Source: Pseudomonas tolaasii NCPPB 2192 (GTDB lineage Bacteria > Pseudomonadota > Gammaproteobacteria > Pseudomonadales > Pseudomonadaceae). From it: a stretch of 64,000 bases of DNA. The stretch is taken from the NCBI RefSeq assembly GCF_002813445.1, contig NZ_PHHD01000001.1:620001-684000 (forward strand), read 5' to 3'. The first letter of the stretch is position 1. Each line of letters begins with the position of its first letter. The position numbers and the translations under genes were made by a program. Under the pieces are notes generated by a model. The model worked only from the letters and a program-made list of their open reading frames with translations, searched no databases and was not told the origin of the DNA. This document shows positions 25,901 to 33,013 of the stretch, piece by piece.

Positions 25901-26268
25901 GCGGGGTCAACAGCGCCTTCGCCGGTGACAAGCTCAACGCCGGTTTCTCCCTCACCAGCGGCGCCCTCGGCACCGGCGCGGCGGTCGCCTCGATCATCGA
26001 AGGCGGCGCCGGGCTGTTTGGCGTGGCGGACGCGGCTGCCATCGCCGGTACCTTCGCCGGTGTGCTGGGCTGGGCGGCGGCGGGCGTGGGCATCATCACC
26101 TCGTTCGTGTTCCCGATCATCGAAGTGGTCAAGCGTGAGAAACAACAGGACCAGTTCTTCGGCGCCCTGGTGCCGGTGCTGGACCAATACGGCCTGACCG
26201 GCGGCCCGATCACCCAGTCCGACCGCGATGCGGAGTACCCGCCTAACACCAACACTGGCTTTGCCTGA
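22939..26268 (+). CDS. Large orphan HrpK/HrpF/NolX-like (type III translocator-like) protein
   Basis: A 1109-residue protein without signal peptide. Three related segments lie near residues 97-127, 168-198 and 235-265; the last two share IRYETxSGDKVxVS and xPDLY. Two HrpF/NolX-type helical-plus-loop repeats follow: EAQACLKYLAGSPSLMNALD with DGVITHSNVDSFI (351-390) and ELTGAAGYWSTPGMMRTLDM with DGITQQKNLGAWL (471-513). The middle is Asp/Ala-rich and helical. Hydrophobic segments occur at about 879-895, 973-990 and 1015-1064. This is the layout of translocators inserted into host membranes by type III secretion. No secretion, chaperone or hrp-box element is near, so delivery is unknown. A pore-forming toxin is an alternative. 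Confidence 0.6.
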   Translation: MATYKIGTVTNPGNDDALKKVAATFEAAMARAVAGFKDTAKPGNFKVLASGVTDNTKDQKIADVMATGDQEAIKRLDDPNLADISNTGVPLADIASITKISDNVLDLKTRDGQDIIIIKQMTPYLFDGMAGKVDAVNALNTSKADGYRIAQAGDTAPGLGDYSAIGPVDEIGPGFIRYETVSGDKVVVSREVNPDLYNQVAGDGQTWGLINDSKNAGYTLADASETGSVSLVGTPEELGHGLIRYETASGDKVIVSQAISPDLYASVVKESNGIFNVGGAVDTNWIDNSQYANPKDWDKIVGNTSGTPTQEERDLDRPRAAAKMLSDNWDKWGMHDRPIDFANPPADLPPEAQACLKYLAGSPSLMNALDSGGLGGSDGVITHSNVDSFISQSNKDLSAASKSYSTFLSKNPGATELAKENAKSAALVMANISLVSSAGPAMEGPNQRANNGSLTTDNLNAIKNDSGLSPELTGAAGYWSTPGMMRTLDMAGDLPATATADGITQQKNLGAWLENQAPTDDHGVLMMLSNASIRSSVADVDTSKLTQDVLQNPQNYDGKTKTAVMLELSDARARLASSDKVGDGDLYAGITADSEYHLNPTKSKVSDQLDAAVNQLASDPDVKTFMAQNQAGGMKDIVNSDPAIKTEMQHYQDSQINSGNVINTALATKDSNGNPVSLIDGLSLAGTDATLTDMALGGNGSVDLEAIADKSGKSADIQQYFQDHIVSGQDLQNGLAAPNADPMTVIGQYAANASLLKEFLGDKVSAQDSSTVQQYVNQAVSDSLVNGANDDVLKSAFGDANGNFDEAKTTAILNQAMADNPDMFKDSTGAQIKPQDVISLIRSMWDVNRQTQKISDVLPKAVDGLNLNASDAYKQGLLHIGSALLAGGVLAARSATGGNSPADNAGRVAAGMQFAGLITEGGTKYAKEAGYGMAWKPTPIDPSKPQGIGDFPTGKMVQNTDGLNKLGNLGKIVGGAGSFIGGVFGLISGVNSAFAGDKLNAGFSLTSGALGTGAAVASIIEGGAGLFGVADAAAIAGTFAGVLGWAAAGVGIITSFVFPIIEVVKREKQQDQFFGALVPVLDQYGLTGGPITQSDRDAEYPPNTNTGFA

Positions 26269-26281
26269 TCCCCACCTGCAC

Positions 26282-26313
26282 TTGTGGCGAGGGAGCTTGC
26301 TCCCTCGCCACAA
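26282..26313. repeat. Single stem-loop repeat (family C)
   Basis: A nearly uninterrupted hairpin, TTGTGGCGAGGGAGC against GCTCCCTCGCCACAA with a two-base centre. This is a common pseudomonad intergenic stem-loop. It directly follows the HrpK-like gene and may serve as its terminator-like structure. Confidence 0.8.
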
Positions 26314-26386
26314 CAGCCCTTTCAACCCCCACAAATGTGCGGCATCTCTTACAATGGGCACCCTTTGTTTTTGACCAGGCCTGCTG

Positions 26387-27610
26387 ATGTCCACCACCTC
26401 CTCCCACGTCGCCATTATCGGCGGCGGCCCTGCCGGGCTGATGGCCGCCGAAGTCTTGAGCCAGGCGGGTGTGCGGGTGGAGCTGTATGACGGCATGCCA
26501 TCAGTGGGGCGCAAGTTCCTGCTGGCGGGAGTGGGCGGCATGAACATCACCCATTCCGAAGACTACCCGGCATTTCTGTCGCGCTACGCCGAGCGGGCGC
26601 CGCACATGGCGCCGCTGTTGCGTGCGTTTGGCGCAGAGGCGTTGTGCGAGTGGATTCACGGGCTGGGCATCGAGACCTTTGTCGGCACCTCAGGCCGTGT
26701 GTTTCCGACGGACATGAAAGCAGCTCCCCTGCTGCGTGCATGGCTTAAACGCCTGCGCGATCAAGGCGTGGTTATCCACACCCGGCATCGCTGGACCGGC
26801 TGGAGTGCTGATGGCGGCTTACTTATCCACAGCCCGGACGGCGAAAAAACCGTGCACAGCGATGCCGTGTTGCTGGCCTTGGGCGGCGGCAGTTGGTCAC
26901 GCCTGGGTTCCGACGGCGCCTGGCTCAAGCTGCTGGAAGATAAGGGCGTGCCCTACGCGCCGCTGCAACCGAGCAACTGTGGTTTCGAGGTGTCGCAGTG
27001 GAGCGCGTTGATGGTCAGCAAATTTGCCGGCGCACCGTTGAAAAACGTCGCCATCGGTTTGGACGACGACACGCCGCGGCTAGGCGAGTGCGTGGTCACT
27101 GCCAGCGGCATCGAAGGCAGCTTGATCTACGCGCTGTCGGCGCCGATTCGCAAGGCGATCAACCGTGATGGCGCGGCGACGGTGCACATCGACCTGCTGC
27201 CGAGCAAGCCGCTGCACAAGGTGCAGGCCGCCCTGGCCAAGCCGCGTGGGTCGCGATCGATGAGCAAGCATTTGCACAGTCAGTTAGGGTTGGACGGGGT
27301 GAAAGCCGCGCTACTGCGAGAGTTGGCAGCCGCCGAGCACTTCAATGACCCGGCGCAACTGGCGGTGGACATCAAGGCGCTGCCCCTGACCCTGGTGAAA
27401 ACCCGGCCAATGGACGAAGCGATCAGCACTGCAGGCGGCGTGCCGTTTGAAGCGTTGGATGAGCGCTTGATGCTCAAGCAACTGCCGGGGGTGTTTTGTG
27501 CCGGCGAAATGCTGGACTGGGAAGCGCCGACCGGGGGGTATTTGCTGACGGGGTGTTTTGCCAGTGGGCGGGTGGCCGGGCGGGGTCTGCTGGAGTGGCT
27601 TAACCGCTGA
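26387..27610 (+). CDS. FAD-dependent oxidoreductase of the HI0933/BaiN family (TIGR03862-like)
   Basis: A 407-residue flavoprotein. The N-terminal dinucleotide fold is VAIIGGGPAGLMAAEVLSQA (about residues 8-27). The family signature VGRKFLLAGVGGMNITHSED follows, and the C-terminal FAD contacts are GVFCAGEMLDWEAPTGGYLL and TGCFASGRVAG. Members are predicted NAD(P)/FAD oxidoreductases of unknown substrate. It is monocistronic, followed by a 30-base perfect inverted repeat shared with the convergent rhlE gene. Confidence 0.9.
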   Translation: MSTTSSHVAIIGGGPAGLMAAEVLSQAGVRVELYDGMPSVGRKFLLAGVGGMNITHSEDYPAFLSRYAERAPHMAPLLRAFGAEALCEWIHGLGIETFVGTSGRVFPTDMKAAPLLRAWLKRLRDQGVVIHTRHRWTGWSADGGLLIHSPDGEKTVHSDAVLLALGGGSWSRLGSDGAWLKLLEDKGVPYAPLQPSNCGFEVSQWSALMVSKFAGAPLKNVAIGLDDDTPRLGECVVTASGIEGSLIYALSAPIRKAINRDGAATVHIDLLPSKPLHKVQAALAKPRGSRSMSKHLHSQLGLDGVKAALLRELAAAEHFNDPAQLAVDIKALPLTLVKTRPMDEAISTAGGVPFEALDERLMLKQLPGVFCAGEMLDWEAPTGGYLLTGCFASGRVAGRGLLEWLNR

Positions 27611-27617
27611 GACCGCC

Positions 27618-27690
27618 ATCGCAGGCAAGCCAGCTCCCACATTTTGATTTGTGAACACGGTCAAAATGTGGGAGCTGGCTTGCCTGCGAT
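27618..27690. repeat. Perfect 30-bp inverted repeat (family A, tail-to-tail arms)
   Basis: The arms 27618-27647 and 27661-27690 are exact complements over 30 bases around a 13-base spacer. They are the family A unit in the opposite arrangement (CTCCCACA arm first), extended by an extra TTTTGA. The position between two convergent stops suggests a bidirectional terminator. Confidence 0.9.
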
Positions 27691-27714
27691 GAGGCCCTCA
27701 ACCATACCGCAAAA

Positions 27715-29049
27715 TCACTTCTTCTTGCGCGGCCCGGTATTGAACACCGGCACCTTGCGCACCGGCTTGATCGAAGGCTCCGCCGGCGCCACGTCCCCGC
27801 TGTCCACCCACTTGCCCAGGTTACGCTTGCCGCCACCACCCGAGGCCTTGGGCTTTTTCGGTTTCTTCGGTTTCTTCACCACCTGCCCGCTGGCATCGGT
27901 TTCCGGCACGCGGTGCTCCGGTTCGAACTCCGGCTCCATCTTGCGGGTCAAGGTCTGGCGGGTCAGCATCTCGATGGCCGAGAGCATGTTCACTTCATCG
28001 GCGCACACCAGGGAAATCGCCTCACCGGTGTTGCCCGCGCGGCCGGTACGGCCAATACGGTGGATGTAATCTTCGGCCACGATCGGCAGGTCAAAGTTGA
28101 CCACCAGCGGCAAGTCCTCGATATCCAGACCACGGGCCGCCACGTCGGTAGCCACCAGAATCTGCACTTCGCTGGCCTTGAAACGGTCGAGCGCACGCTG
28201 GCGTGTGGCTTGCGGTTTGTCGCCGTGGATGCCGTCGGCGTTCACGCCCAGGCCCTGCAACTTGTCCACCAGTGCATCCACGCCGTTACGGGTTTTGGCG
28301 AACACCAGCACCTGCTTCCAGCGGCCCTTGCGCATCAGGTGCACAAACAGCTCCGGCTTGCGCTTCTTGTCCACCGGCACGATCCACTGTTTGACCGTGT
28401 TGGCGGCCACGTTGCGCGGGCTCACTTCAATGCTCAGCGGGTCGTTGAGCATCTGCCCGGCCAGCAGGCGGATATCATCGGAGAAGGTTGCGGAGAACAG
28501 CAGTGTCTGGCGCTTTTTCGGCAGCATGCGGTAGATGTTCGCCAGCTCTTCGGAGAAGCCCAGGTCGAGCATGCGGTCGGCTTCGTCCAGCACCAGGGTT
28601 TGCAGCTGGTTGAGTTTCAGCGCGTTCTGGCGGAACAGGTCGATCAGGCGACCCGGCGTTGCGACCAGAATGTCGACGCCCTTGCGCAGCTTCATCATCT
28701 GCGGGTTGATGCTCACGCCGCCGTACACCGCGTAAGTGGTCAGCGGCAGGTGCTGGGCGTATTCGGCGACGCTGGCGTGAACCTGCTCGGCCAGCTCGCG
28801 GGTCGGGCACAGAATCAGCGCGCGCGCCGAGTTGGCGGCGACTTTCGGCCCTTCCATGGTCAGCAGTTGCAACAGCGGCAGGGCGAAACCGGCAGTCTTG
28901 CCGGTGCCGGTCTGGGCTGCGGCCATCAGGTCGCGACCGGCCAGCACCGCCGGAATGGCTTGCGCCTGCACCGGCGTCGGGGTCTGGTAGCCAAGCGTCT
29001 CAAGGGCGCGCAGCAAGGGTTCGATCAGGCCAAGGGTGGCGAAAGTCAT
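27715..29049 (-). CDS. rhlE: DEAD-box ATP-dependent RNA helicase RhlE
   Basis: A 444-residue helicase. The Q motif region is MTFATLGLIEPLLRALETLG; motif I is AAQTGTGKTAGFALP; motif II is LVLDEADRMLDLGF; motif III is FSAT; motif VI is HRIGRTGRAGNTGEA. The tail is basic and low in complexity (KKPKKPKKPKASGGGGKRNL), as in RhlE proteins that bind structured RNA. RhlE acts in RNA turnover and ribosome assembly. The stop lies 24 bases from a perfect inverted repeat; the EamA gene upstream is read in the same direction. Confidence 0.93.
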   Translation of the reverse strand: MTFATLGLIEPLLRALETLGYQTPTPVQAQAIPAVLAGRDLMAAAQTGTGKTAGFALPLLQLLTMEGPKVAANSARALILCPTRELAEQVHASVAEYAQHLPLTTYAVYGGVSINPQMMKLRKGVDILVATPGRLIDLFRQNALKLNQLQTLVLDEADRMLDLGFSEELANIYRMLPKKRQTLLFSATFSDDIRLLAGQMLNDPLSIEVSPRNVAANTVKQWIVPVDKKRKPELFVHLMRKGRWKQVLVFAKTRNGVDALVDKLQGLGVNADGIHGDKPQATRQRALDRFKASEVQILVATDVAARGLDIEDLPLVVNFDLPIVAEDYIHRIGRTGRAGNTGEAISLVCADEVNMLSAIEMLTRQTLTRKMEPEFEPEHRVPETDASGQVVKKPKKPKKPKASGGGGKRNLGKWVDSGDVAPAEPSIKPVRKVPVFNTGPRKKK

Positions 29050-29098
29050 GTGTTTACCGTAGGAAAAATTCAGCGCAAGGTCGCAATTGCGCGCAAGT

Positions 29099-29995
29099 TT
29101 ACCTTATTTCCGGCTTCGGCTTGCGCCACTGGGGCAAGCCGATCAACACCACGGCACTGATGATCACCAACATTGCCAACGCCTCTTCCTTGCCGATGGT
29201 TTCGCCCACGAAGACGATGCCCAACAACACCGCCACCGCCGGGTTCACATAGGCATAGCTGGTCGCCGCGGCCGGGCGCACGTGCTTGAGCAGGTACATA
29301 TAGGCATTGAAGGCGATGATCGAGCCGAACACCGCCAGGTAAGCCAGGGCCAGCCAGCCTTCAATCGGCGGAATGGCATGCAGGCGTTCGCCGGTCAAGG
29401 CGCTGCCCACCAGCAGCAACACACCGGCGACGATCATTTCCGCCGCACTGGCCATGGCGCCGGCAGGCAGCGGCAAGTGCTTGCTCCACACCGAACCGAA
29501 AGCCCAGGACGCGGCAGCGAACAGCAGCAGCATCGCCCCGGTCGGGCTCGACTGCAGGTTGGAGCCCATGTTGAGCATGGCAATGCCGATAATCCCCAGC
29601 ACCACCCCGGCCCACTCCAGACGCGTATTACGCGCGCCCCAGAAATACCCGCACAGCAAGGTAAACAATGGCACCGTCGCCACCGCCAGCGCGGCTACAC
29701 CGGAGGCGACCCCGGTGTGCTCGGCCACCGTCACCGCGCCGTTGCCGAAGGTCAGCAGCAACACGCCGATCTTGGCCGCCGCCTTCCACTGCACCCAGGT
29801 CGGCGCCGGCGCACCGCGCCAGCGCAAATAGCCATACATCGCCAAGCCGGCCAGCAAAAAGCGAATCCCGCCCAGCATCAACGGCGGCCAGTACTCCACG
29901 CCAATGCGGATCACCAGGTAGGTGGAACCCCAAATCACATACAACGCAAAAAAGGCGGCGATCAACGGCAAAGGGAAGCGACGTAAGCCAGGCAT
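29099..29995 (-). CDS. EamA-family amino-acid/metabolite exporter (YedA-like)
   Basis: A 298-residue, ten-helix DMT protein: FFALYVIWGSTYLVIRIGVE near the start and FLLAGLAMYGYLRWRG next, with the second EamA half at about 150-280 (SWAFGSVWSKHLPLPAGAMA). It resembles YedA/RhtA-type drug/metabolite exporters. It is divergent from an Lrp/AsnC gene, with an inverted repeat in the 160-base gap. Lrp-family regulators often control the exporter next to them, so an amino-acid efflux role is a reasonable inference. Confidence 0.87.
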   Translation of the reverse strand: MPGLRRFPLPLIAAFFALYVIWGSTYLVIRIGVEYWPPLMLGGIRFLLAGLAMYGYLRWRGAPAPTWVQWKAAAKIGVLLLTFGNGAVTVAEHTGVASGVAALAVATVPLFTLLCGYFWGARNTRLEWAGVVLGIIGIAMLNMGSNLQSSPTGAMLLLFAAASWAFGSVWSKHLPLPAGAMASAAEMIVAGVLLLVGSALTGERLHAIPPIEGWLALAYLAVFGSIIAFNAYMYLLKHVRPAAATSYAYVNPAVAVLLGIVFVGETIGKEEALAMLVIISAVVLIGLPQWRKPKPEIR

Positions 29996-30092
29996 TGGGC
30001 AGCTCTGCGGCAGGGGACGGGAGGCTTATTCTAGAAAGGCCGCCCGCTAAACATAAGTTACAAAACCTGTTTAAACCGCCCATACACTTTTC

Positions 30093-30126
30093 AAAGCATG
30101 GTTATGAACGCTATAAACCGTGCTTT
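30093..30126. promoter_or_regulatory. Lrp/AsnC-type operator candidate between an EamA and an lrp-like gene
   Basis: AAAGCATGGTT and AACCGTGCTTT are inverted arms (10 of 11 pairs) separated by 12 bases. The centre is 46 bases from the lrp-like ATG and 114 bases from the EamA ATG. A dyad of this size in a divergent gap fits an autoregulating Lrp-family protein that also controls the exporter. Confidence 0.5.
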
Positions 30127-30155
30127 CGAAAGCCCTGCACTACTGGAGCCTTATC

Positions 30156-30617
30156 ATGGACAAATACGACCGCATGCTCCTCAGCGCCCTCCTCGAAGAC
30201 GGCCGCGCCTCCTACGCGCAACTGGCCCGCACGGTAAACCTCTCCGCCCCCGCCGTGGCCGAACGCGTGGCCAAGCTGGAAGCCAGCGGCGTCATCACCG
30301 GGTACCAGGCCAAGGTGGACCTGGCCAAAGTGGGCCTGCCGATTCAGTGCGTAATTGAGCTGCGCCTGACCAATCATGGCAGCCAGAAGGTGTACGACGC
30401 CTTGGGCGAGATCCCCGAACTGACGGAATGCCACCGCGTGACGGGCGACCCGTGCGTGATCATGCAAGCGGCGGTGGGGTCGATGCCGGAGTTGGAGAAT
30501 TTGATCAACCGCGTGGCGAAATTCGGGTTCAGCAAGACCTCGATTATTTTGTCGAGCGCGATAGAACGGCGGGTGCCGTTGGGGCAGTTGGAGACCAATG
30601 GAAAAAATGGTGGCTGA
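30156..30617 (+). CDS. Lrp/AsnC-family transcriptional regulator
   Basis: A 153-residue regulator from ATG 30156, chosen because GGAG lies eight bases upstream and the helix-turn-helix then starts normally at the N-terminus (MDKYDRMLLSALLEDGRASY). The wing continues AQLARTVNLSAPAVAERVAK, and the RAM effector domain occupies about residues 70-145 with the GDPCVIMQAAVGSMPELENL strand-helix. The effector is likely an amino acid. It is divergent from the EamA exporter gene and shares a dyad with it. Confidence 0.9.
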   Translation: MDKYDRMLLSALLEDGRASYAQLARTVNLSAPAVAERVAKLEASGVITGYQAKVDLAKVGLPIQCVIELRLTNHGSQKVYDALGEIPELTECHRVTGDPCVIMQAAVGSMPELENLINRVAKFGFSKTSIILSSAIERRVPLGQLETNGKNGG

Positions 30618-30628
30618 GCTACCCCGCT

Positions 30629-30735
30629 CGTTCCCACGCTCTGCGTGGGAATGCCGCCCTGGACGCTCTGCGTCCGCTCTTGAAGTTGTGACGCAGAGCG
30701 TCACTGGATGCATTCCCACGCGGAGCGTGGGAACG
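30629..30735. repeat. Nested hairpin repeat (family B)
   Basis: CGTTCCCACGCTCTGCGTGG starts the left unit and its inverted partner ends the right. Between them are two more palindromic units (GACGCTCTGCGTC and GACGCAGAGCGTC). This is a second, unrelated pseudomonad intergenic repeat family; another copy lies at 34819-34933. Confidence 0.85.
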
Positions 30736-30776
30736 ATCAATAGCCTGAAGAACGAGATTCTATGGCGAATGGGCTG

Positions 30777-30809
30777 TTGTGGTGAGCGGGCTTGCCCCGC
30801 TCACCACAA
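30777..30809. repeat. Single stem-loop repeat (family C-like)
   Basis: A perfect 14-base inverted repeat, TTGTGGTGAGCGGG against CCCGCTCACCACAA, with a CTTGC loop. It lies 42 bases after the family B element and before the end of the convergent exonuclease gene. Confidence 0.8.
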
Positions 30810-30843
30810 TTAGTGCTCTGCCCACATGAGATCTTCGCTTGGC

Positions 30844-31455
30844 TCAAAACCCGCGATGTTTTTTCAGGTGCTCATTGATCTTCGCCGCCGGCACTTTCTG
30901 CAGCGTGCACAGCAGGTCGTGGGACAGCTCGCGCAGACCGTGGGTGGCGCGCAGTTCATTGGCCAGGTGCGCCGTGAGGTTCGCCGCCATTTCCGCATCC
31001 GCCATCGCCCGGTGAGCCTTGCCGGTGTGGGGCAACTGGGCGAAGGCATTCAGGGTGCCGAGCTTGTGGTTGGGCGCCGACGGCATCAGGCGGCGCGCCA
31101 GCAGCAGGGAGCAGGCGAATTTTTGCAGGCGGGTGCGGCGGATCAGGCTCAGTTCGAAGTCCCAGAACTTTTGGTCGAACGCAGCATTGTGCGCCAGCAG
31201 CGGCGTAACGCCGACGAATTCGTTCACTTCATTCATCACCCGCTCGGCCGGCGGCGCGCTGCGCAGCATGGCGTTGCTGATGCCGGTGAGTTGCTCGATA
31301 AAGCCCGGCACGCGCACGCCTGCATTCATCAGGCTCTGGTAGCGGTCCACGATCTGGCCGCGCTCGAGGATGACCACCGCAATTTCCGTGGCCCGGCAGT
31401 GGCTGCTCGGGGTGATGCCGGTGGTTTCAAAGTCGATGACTGCTATACGTTCCAA
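30844..31455 (-). CDS. DEDDh 3'-5' exonuclease (DNA polymerase III epsilon-like)
   Basis: A protein of about 203 residues. ExoI is IAVIDFETTG (Asp and Glu ligands), ExoII is HNAAFDQKFWDFE and ExoIII is HRAMADAEMAANL, so all DEDDh catalytic positions are present. No ATG is available: TTG 31455 (product MERIAVIDFETTG..., GGAG 11 bases upstream) is preferred to TTG 31476, which has no ribosome site. Members proofread DNA or trim RNA/DNA 3' ends; being stand-alone, it is not obviously DnaQ. It follows the NYN gene closely on the same strand, so the two nucleases form an operon. Confidence 0.82.
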   Translation of the reverse strand: MERIAVIDFETTGITPSSHCRATEIAVVILERGQIVDRYQSLMNAGVRVPGFIEQLTGISNAMLRSAPPAERVMNEVNEFVGVTPLLAHNAAFDQKFWDFELSLIRRTRLQKFACSLLLARRLMPSAPNHKLGTLNAFAQLPHTGKAHRAMADAEMAANLTAHLANELRATHGLRELSHDLLCTLQKVPAAKINEHLKKHRGF

Positions 31456-31480
31456 ACCTGTTCCAACTCCGTCCAACTGT

Positions 31481-31957
31481 TTATTTGAGCAGCAGCGCGC
31501 CTTCGATCGGCACGTAGCGGCTGGCGGCGCGGATCAGCGAGTTGGCCGTCAGCCCCGGCACGCCGTAGGCCACGGCTTCAACGCCATGCTTTTGGATGAT
31601 GCGCTCGAGCAGCATGTCGAAATCGCCGTCACCGGAAGCCAGCACCACTTCGTCGACGTGGTCGGCGGCGTCCATGATGTCCAGGGTAATGCCCACGTCC
31701 CAGTCGCCCTTGGCCGAGCCGTCGGCGCGCTGGATGTAGGGTTTGAGCTTTACCGTAAAGCCCAGGTTGCGCAGGATCTGCTGGAATTGCTGCTGCTTGC
31801 TGTCGCCACGGTCGATGGCATAGGCGTACGCCTCGACAATCTGCCCGCGCGCGCTGATGTCGGCCCACAGCGCCGCGTAATTGAAGTGGCAGCCATACGC
31901 CTGGCGCACGGTGTAGTAGAGGTTTTGTACATCGGCGAACACCGCAATTTTCTTCAC
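31481..31957 (-). CDS. NYN-domain ribonuclease-like protein (LabA/DUF88 type)
   Basis: A 158-residue PIN-like NYN domain. The first acidic cluster is IAVFADVQNLYYTVRQAYG (Asp9 and Asn12), the second is DVGITLDIMDAADHV, and the third is VVLASGDGDFDMLLERIIQK. All metal-binding aspartates of the fold are kept, so nuclease activity on RNA is plausible though the substrate is unknown. The exonuclease gene begins within about 25 bases of its stop, suggesting joint function in nucleic acid turnover. Confidence 0.87.
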   Translation of the reverse strand: MKKIAVFADVQNLYYTVRQAYGCHFNYAALWADISARGQIVEAYAYAIDRGDSKQQQFQQILRNLGFTVKLKPYIQRADGSAKGDWDVGITLDIMDAADHVDEVVLASGDGDFDMLLERIIQKHGVEAVAYGVPGLTANSLIRAASRYVPIEGALLLK

Positions 31958-32077
31958 CGCACGTCCTCATGACAACCAGGCGCCAGCGCCCGGAAAGGTT
32001 GCCAGTATGCCAGCCATGGGAAAGTTTCAGCGAAAAATCAGCCCGGGGCGACGAAGCGCACCGGGCTTGCGGAGGTG

Positions 32078-32842
32078 TCAGACGTAGGAGTCGTCGTCGC
32101 CGAACGAGGAGGAGTCGTCGGAATAATCGTTGTCGGCGAAGCTGTCCGAGGCATTATCGTTGCCCCAGCTGTCATTGCCGCCGGCAAAACGCTGTTCATC
32201 GTTGCCCCAACCGCCCTGGTCACTGGCGGGCGCTGGCTGCTCAATGATCTCCTCCACCACCTGCGGCTGCTGGTTGTGGTGAAACAGGCTGCTGATGCCT
32301 TCGGCCAGCATCACACCACCGGCCACGCCGGCGGCGGTTTTCAGTGCGCCACCGAGGAAACCGCTGCCGATGGGCGCGGCGGGCGCCTGCTGCGGCTGTT
32401 GATAATTCTGCTGCGGGGCCGCGTAGTTTTGCTGCGGTGCAGGCTGGCCAAACTGAGGCCGGGCCGGTTCACGCCAGCCGCCGGAAGATGGCGCAGCACT
32501 TTGGGCCGGCTGCGAATCGCGACTGCTGCCACCCCCGAAGATGCTCGACAGAAAGCCGCCGCTGCTCTGCGCCGGTTGAGCGGCCTGTGCTTTGGCTTGT
32601 TGCAGCTCATTCTGCAACTGCTGGATCTGCTGCGCCTGCTGCTTGTTCTGCGCGTCGAGGCTCTTGATCGCGTGTTCCTGCACCAGGATCGACTGGGTCA
32701 TGTAGTACCCCGCCGCAGGTTGGCGAGCCAGGTGCTCCTTGATCCGCGCTTCGGCCAGGGCGTCGCGGGAGGCTGAGTCCGTTTCGGCTTGCTGCAACCG
32801 TGAAAACAGTCCATCGATCAGGGTTTGCTCTTCGCTGTTCAT
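32078..32842 (-). CDS. DUF2076 family protein
   Basis: A 254-residue protein from ATG 32842. The N-terminus MNSEEQTLIDGLFSRLQQAE and a predicted coiled coil (about residues 60-95, EHAIKSLDAQNKQQAQQIQQ) are the DUF2076 hallmarks. The middle is Gln/Pro/Ala-rich low complexity, followed by a short hydrophobic Gly/Ala segment (GFLGGALKTAAGVAGGVML). The Asp/Ser-rich acidic tail ends in SSSFGDDDSYV. Some databases call the family a periplasmic ligand-binding sensor, but no signal peptide is seen here. Function is unknown. Confidence 0.85.
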   Translation of the reverse strand: MNSEEQTLIDGLFSRLQQAETDSASRDALAEARIKEHLARQPAAGYYMTQSILVQEHAIKSLDAQNKQQAQQIQQLQNELQQAKAQAAQPAQSSGGFLSSIFGGGSSRDSQPAQSAAPSSGGWREPARPQFGQPAPQQNYAAPQQNYQQPQQAPAAPIGSGFLGGALKTAAGVAGGVMLAEGISSLFHHNQQPQVVEEIIEQPAPASDQGGWGNDEQRFAGGNDSWGNDNASDSFADNDYSDDSSSFGDDDSYV

Positions 32843-33013
32843 GGCGACCTCGTTAGATTGCCGGTAGAAATCATGGTCCTGCCTGACATCAGGCAAGGTA
32901 CTCCGTAGTTATGGGGCTGTTACCAGACGTTTCAATGGTCTTTACGCAAGGTTTACGTTTGCTTACCTCTCGTCATGATCGGTTAAAGTGTTGGCCTTGC
33001 TTTCAGGCCTGTG

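Noticed and set aside
24139..26550. 803-codon open frame antisense to the HrpK-like gene
   Set aside because: His/Gly/Val-rich composition typical of antisense frames; the plus strand shows repeats, motifs and a proper start.
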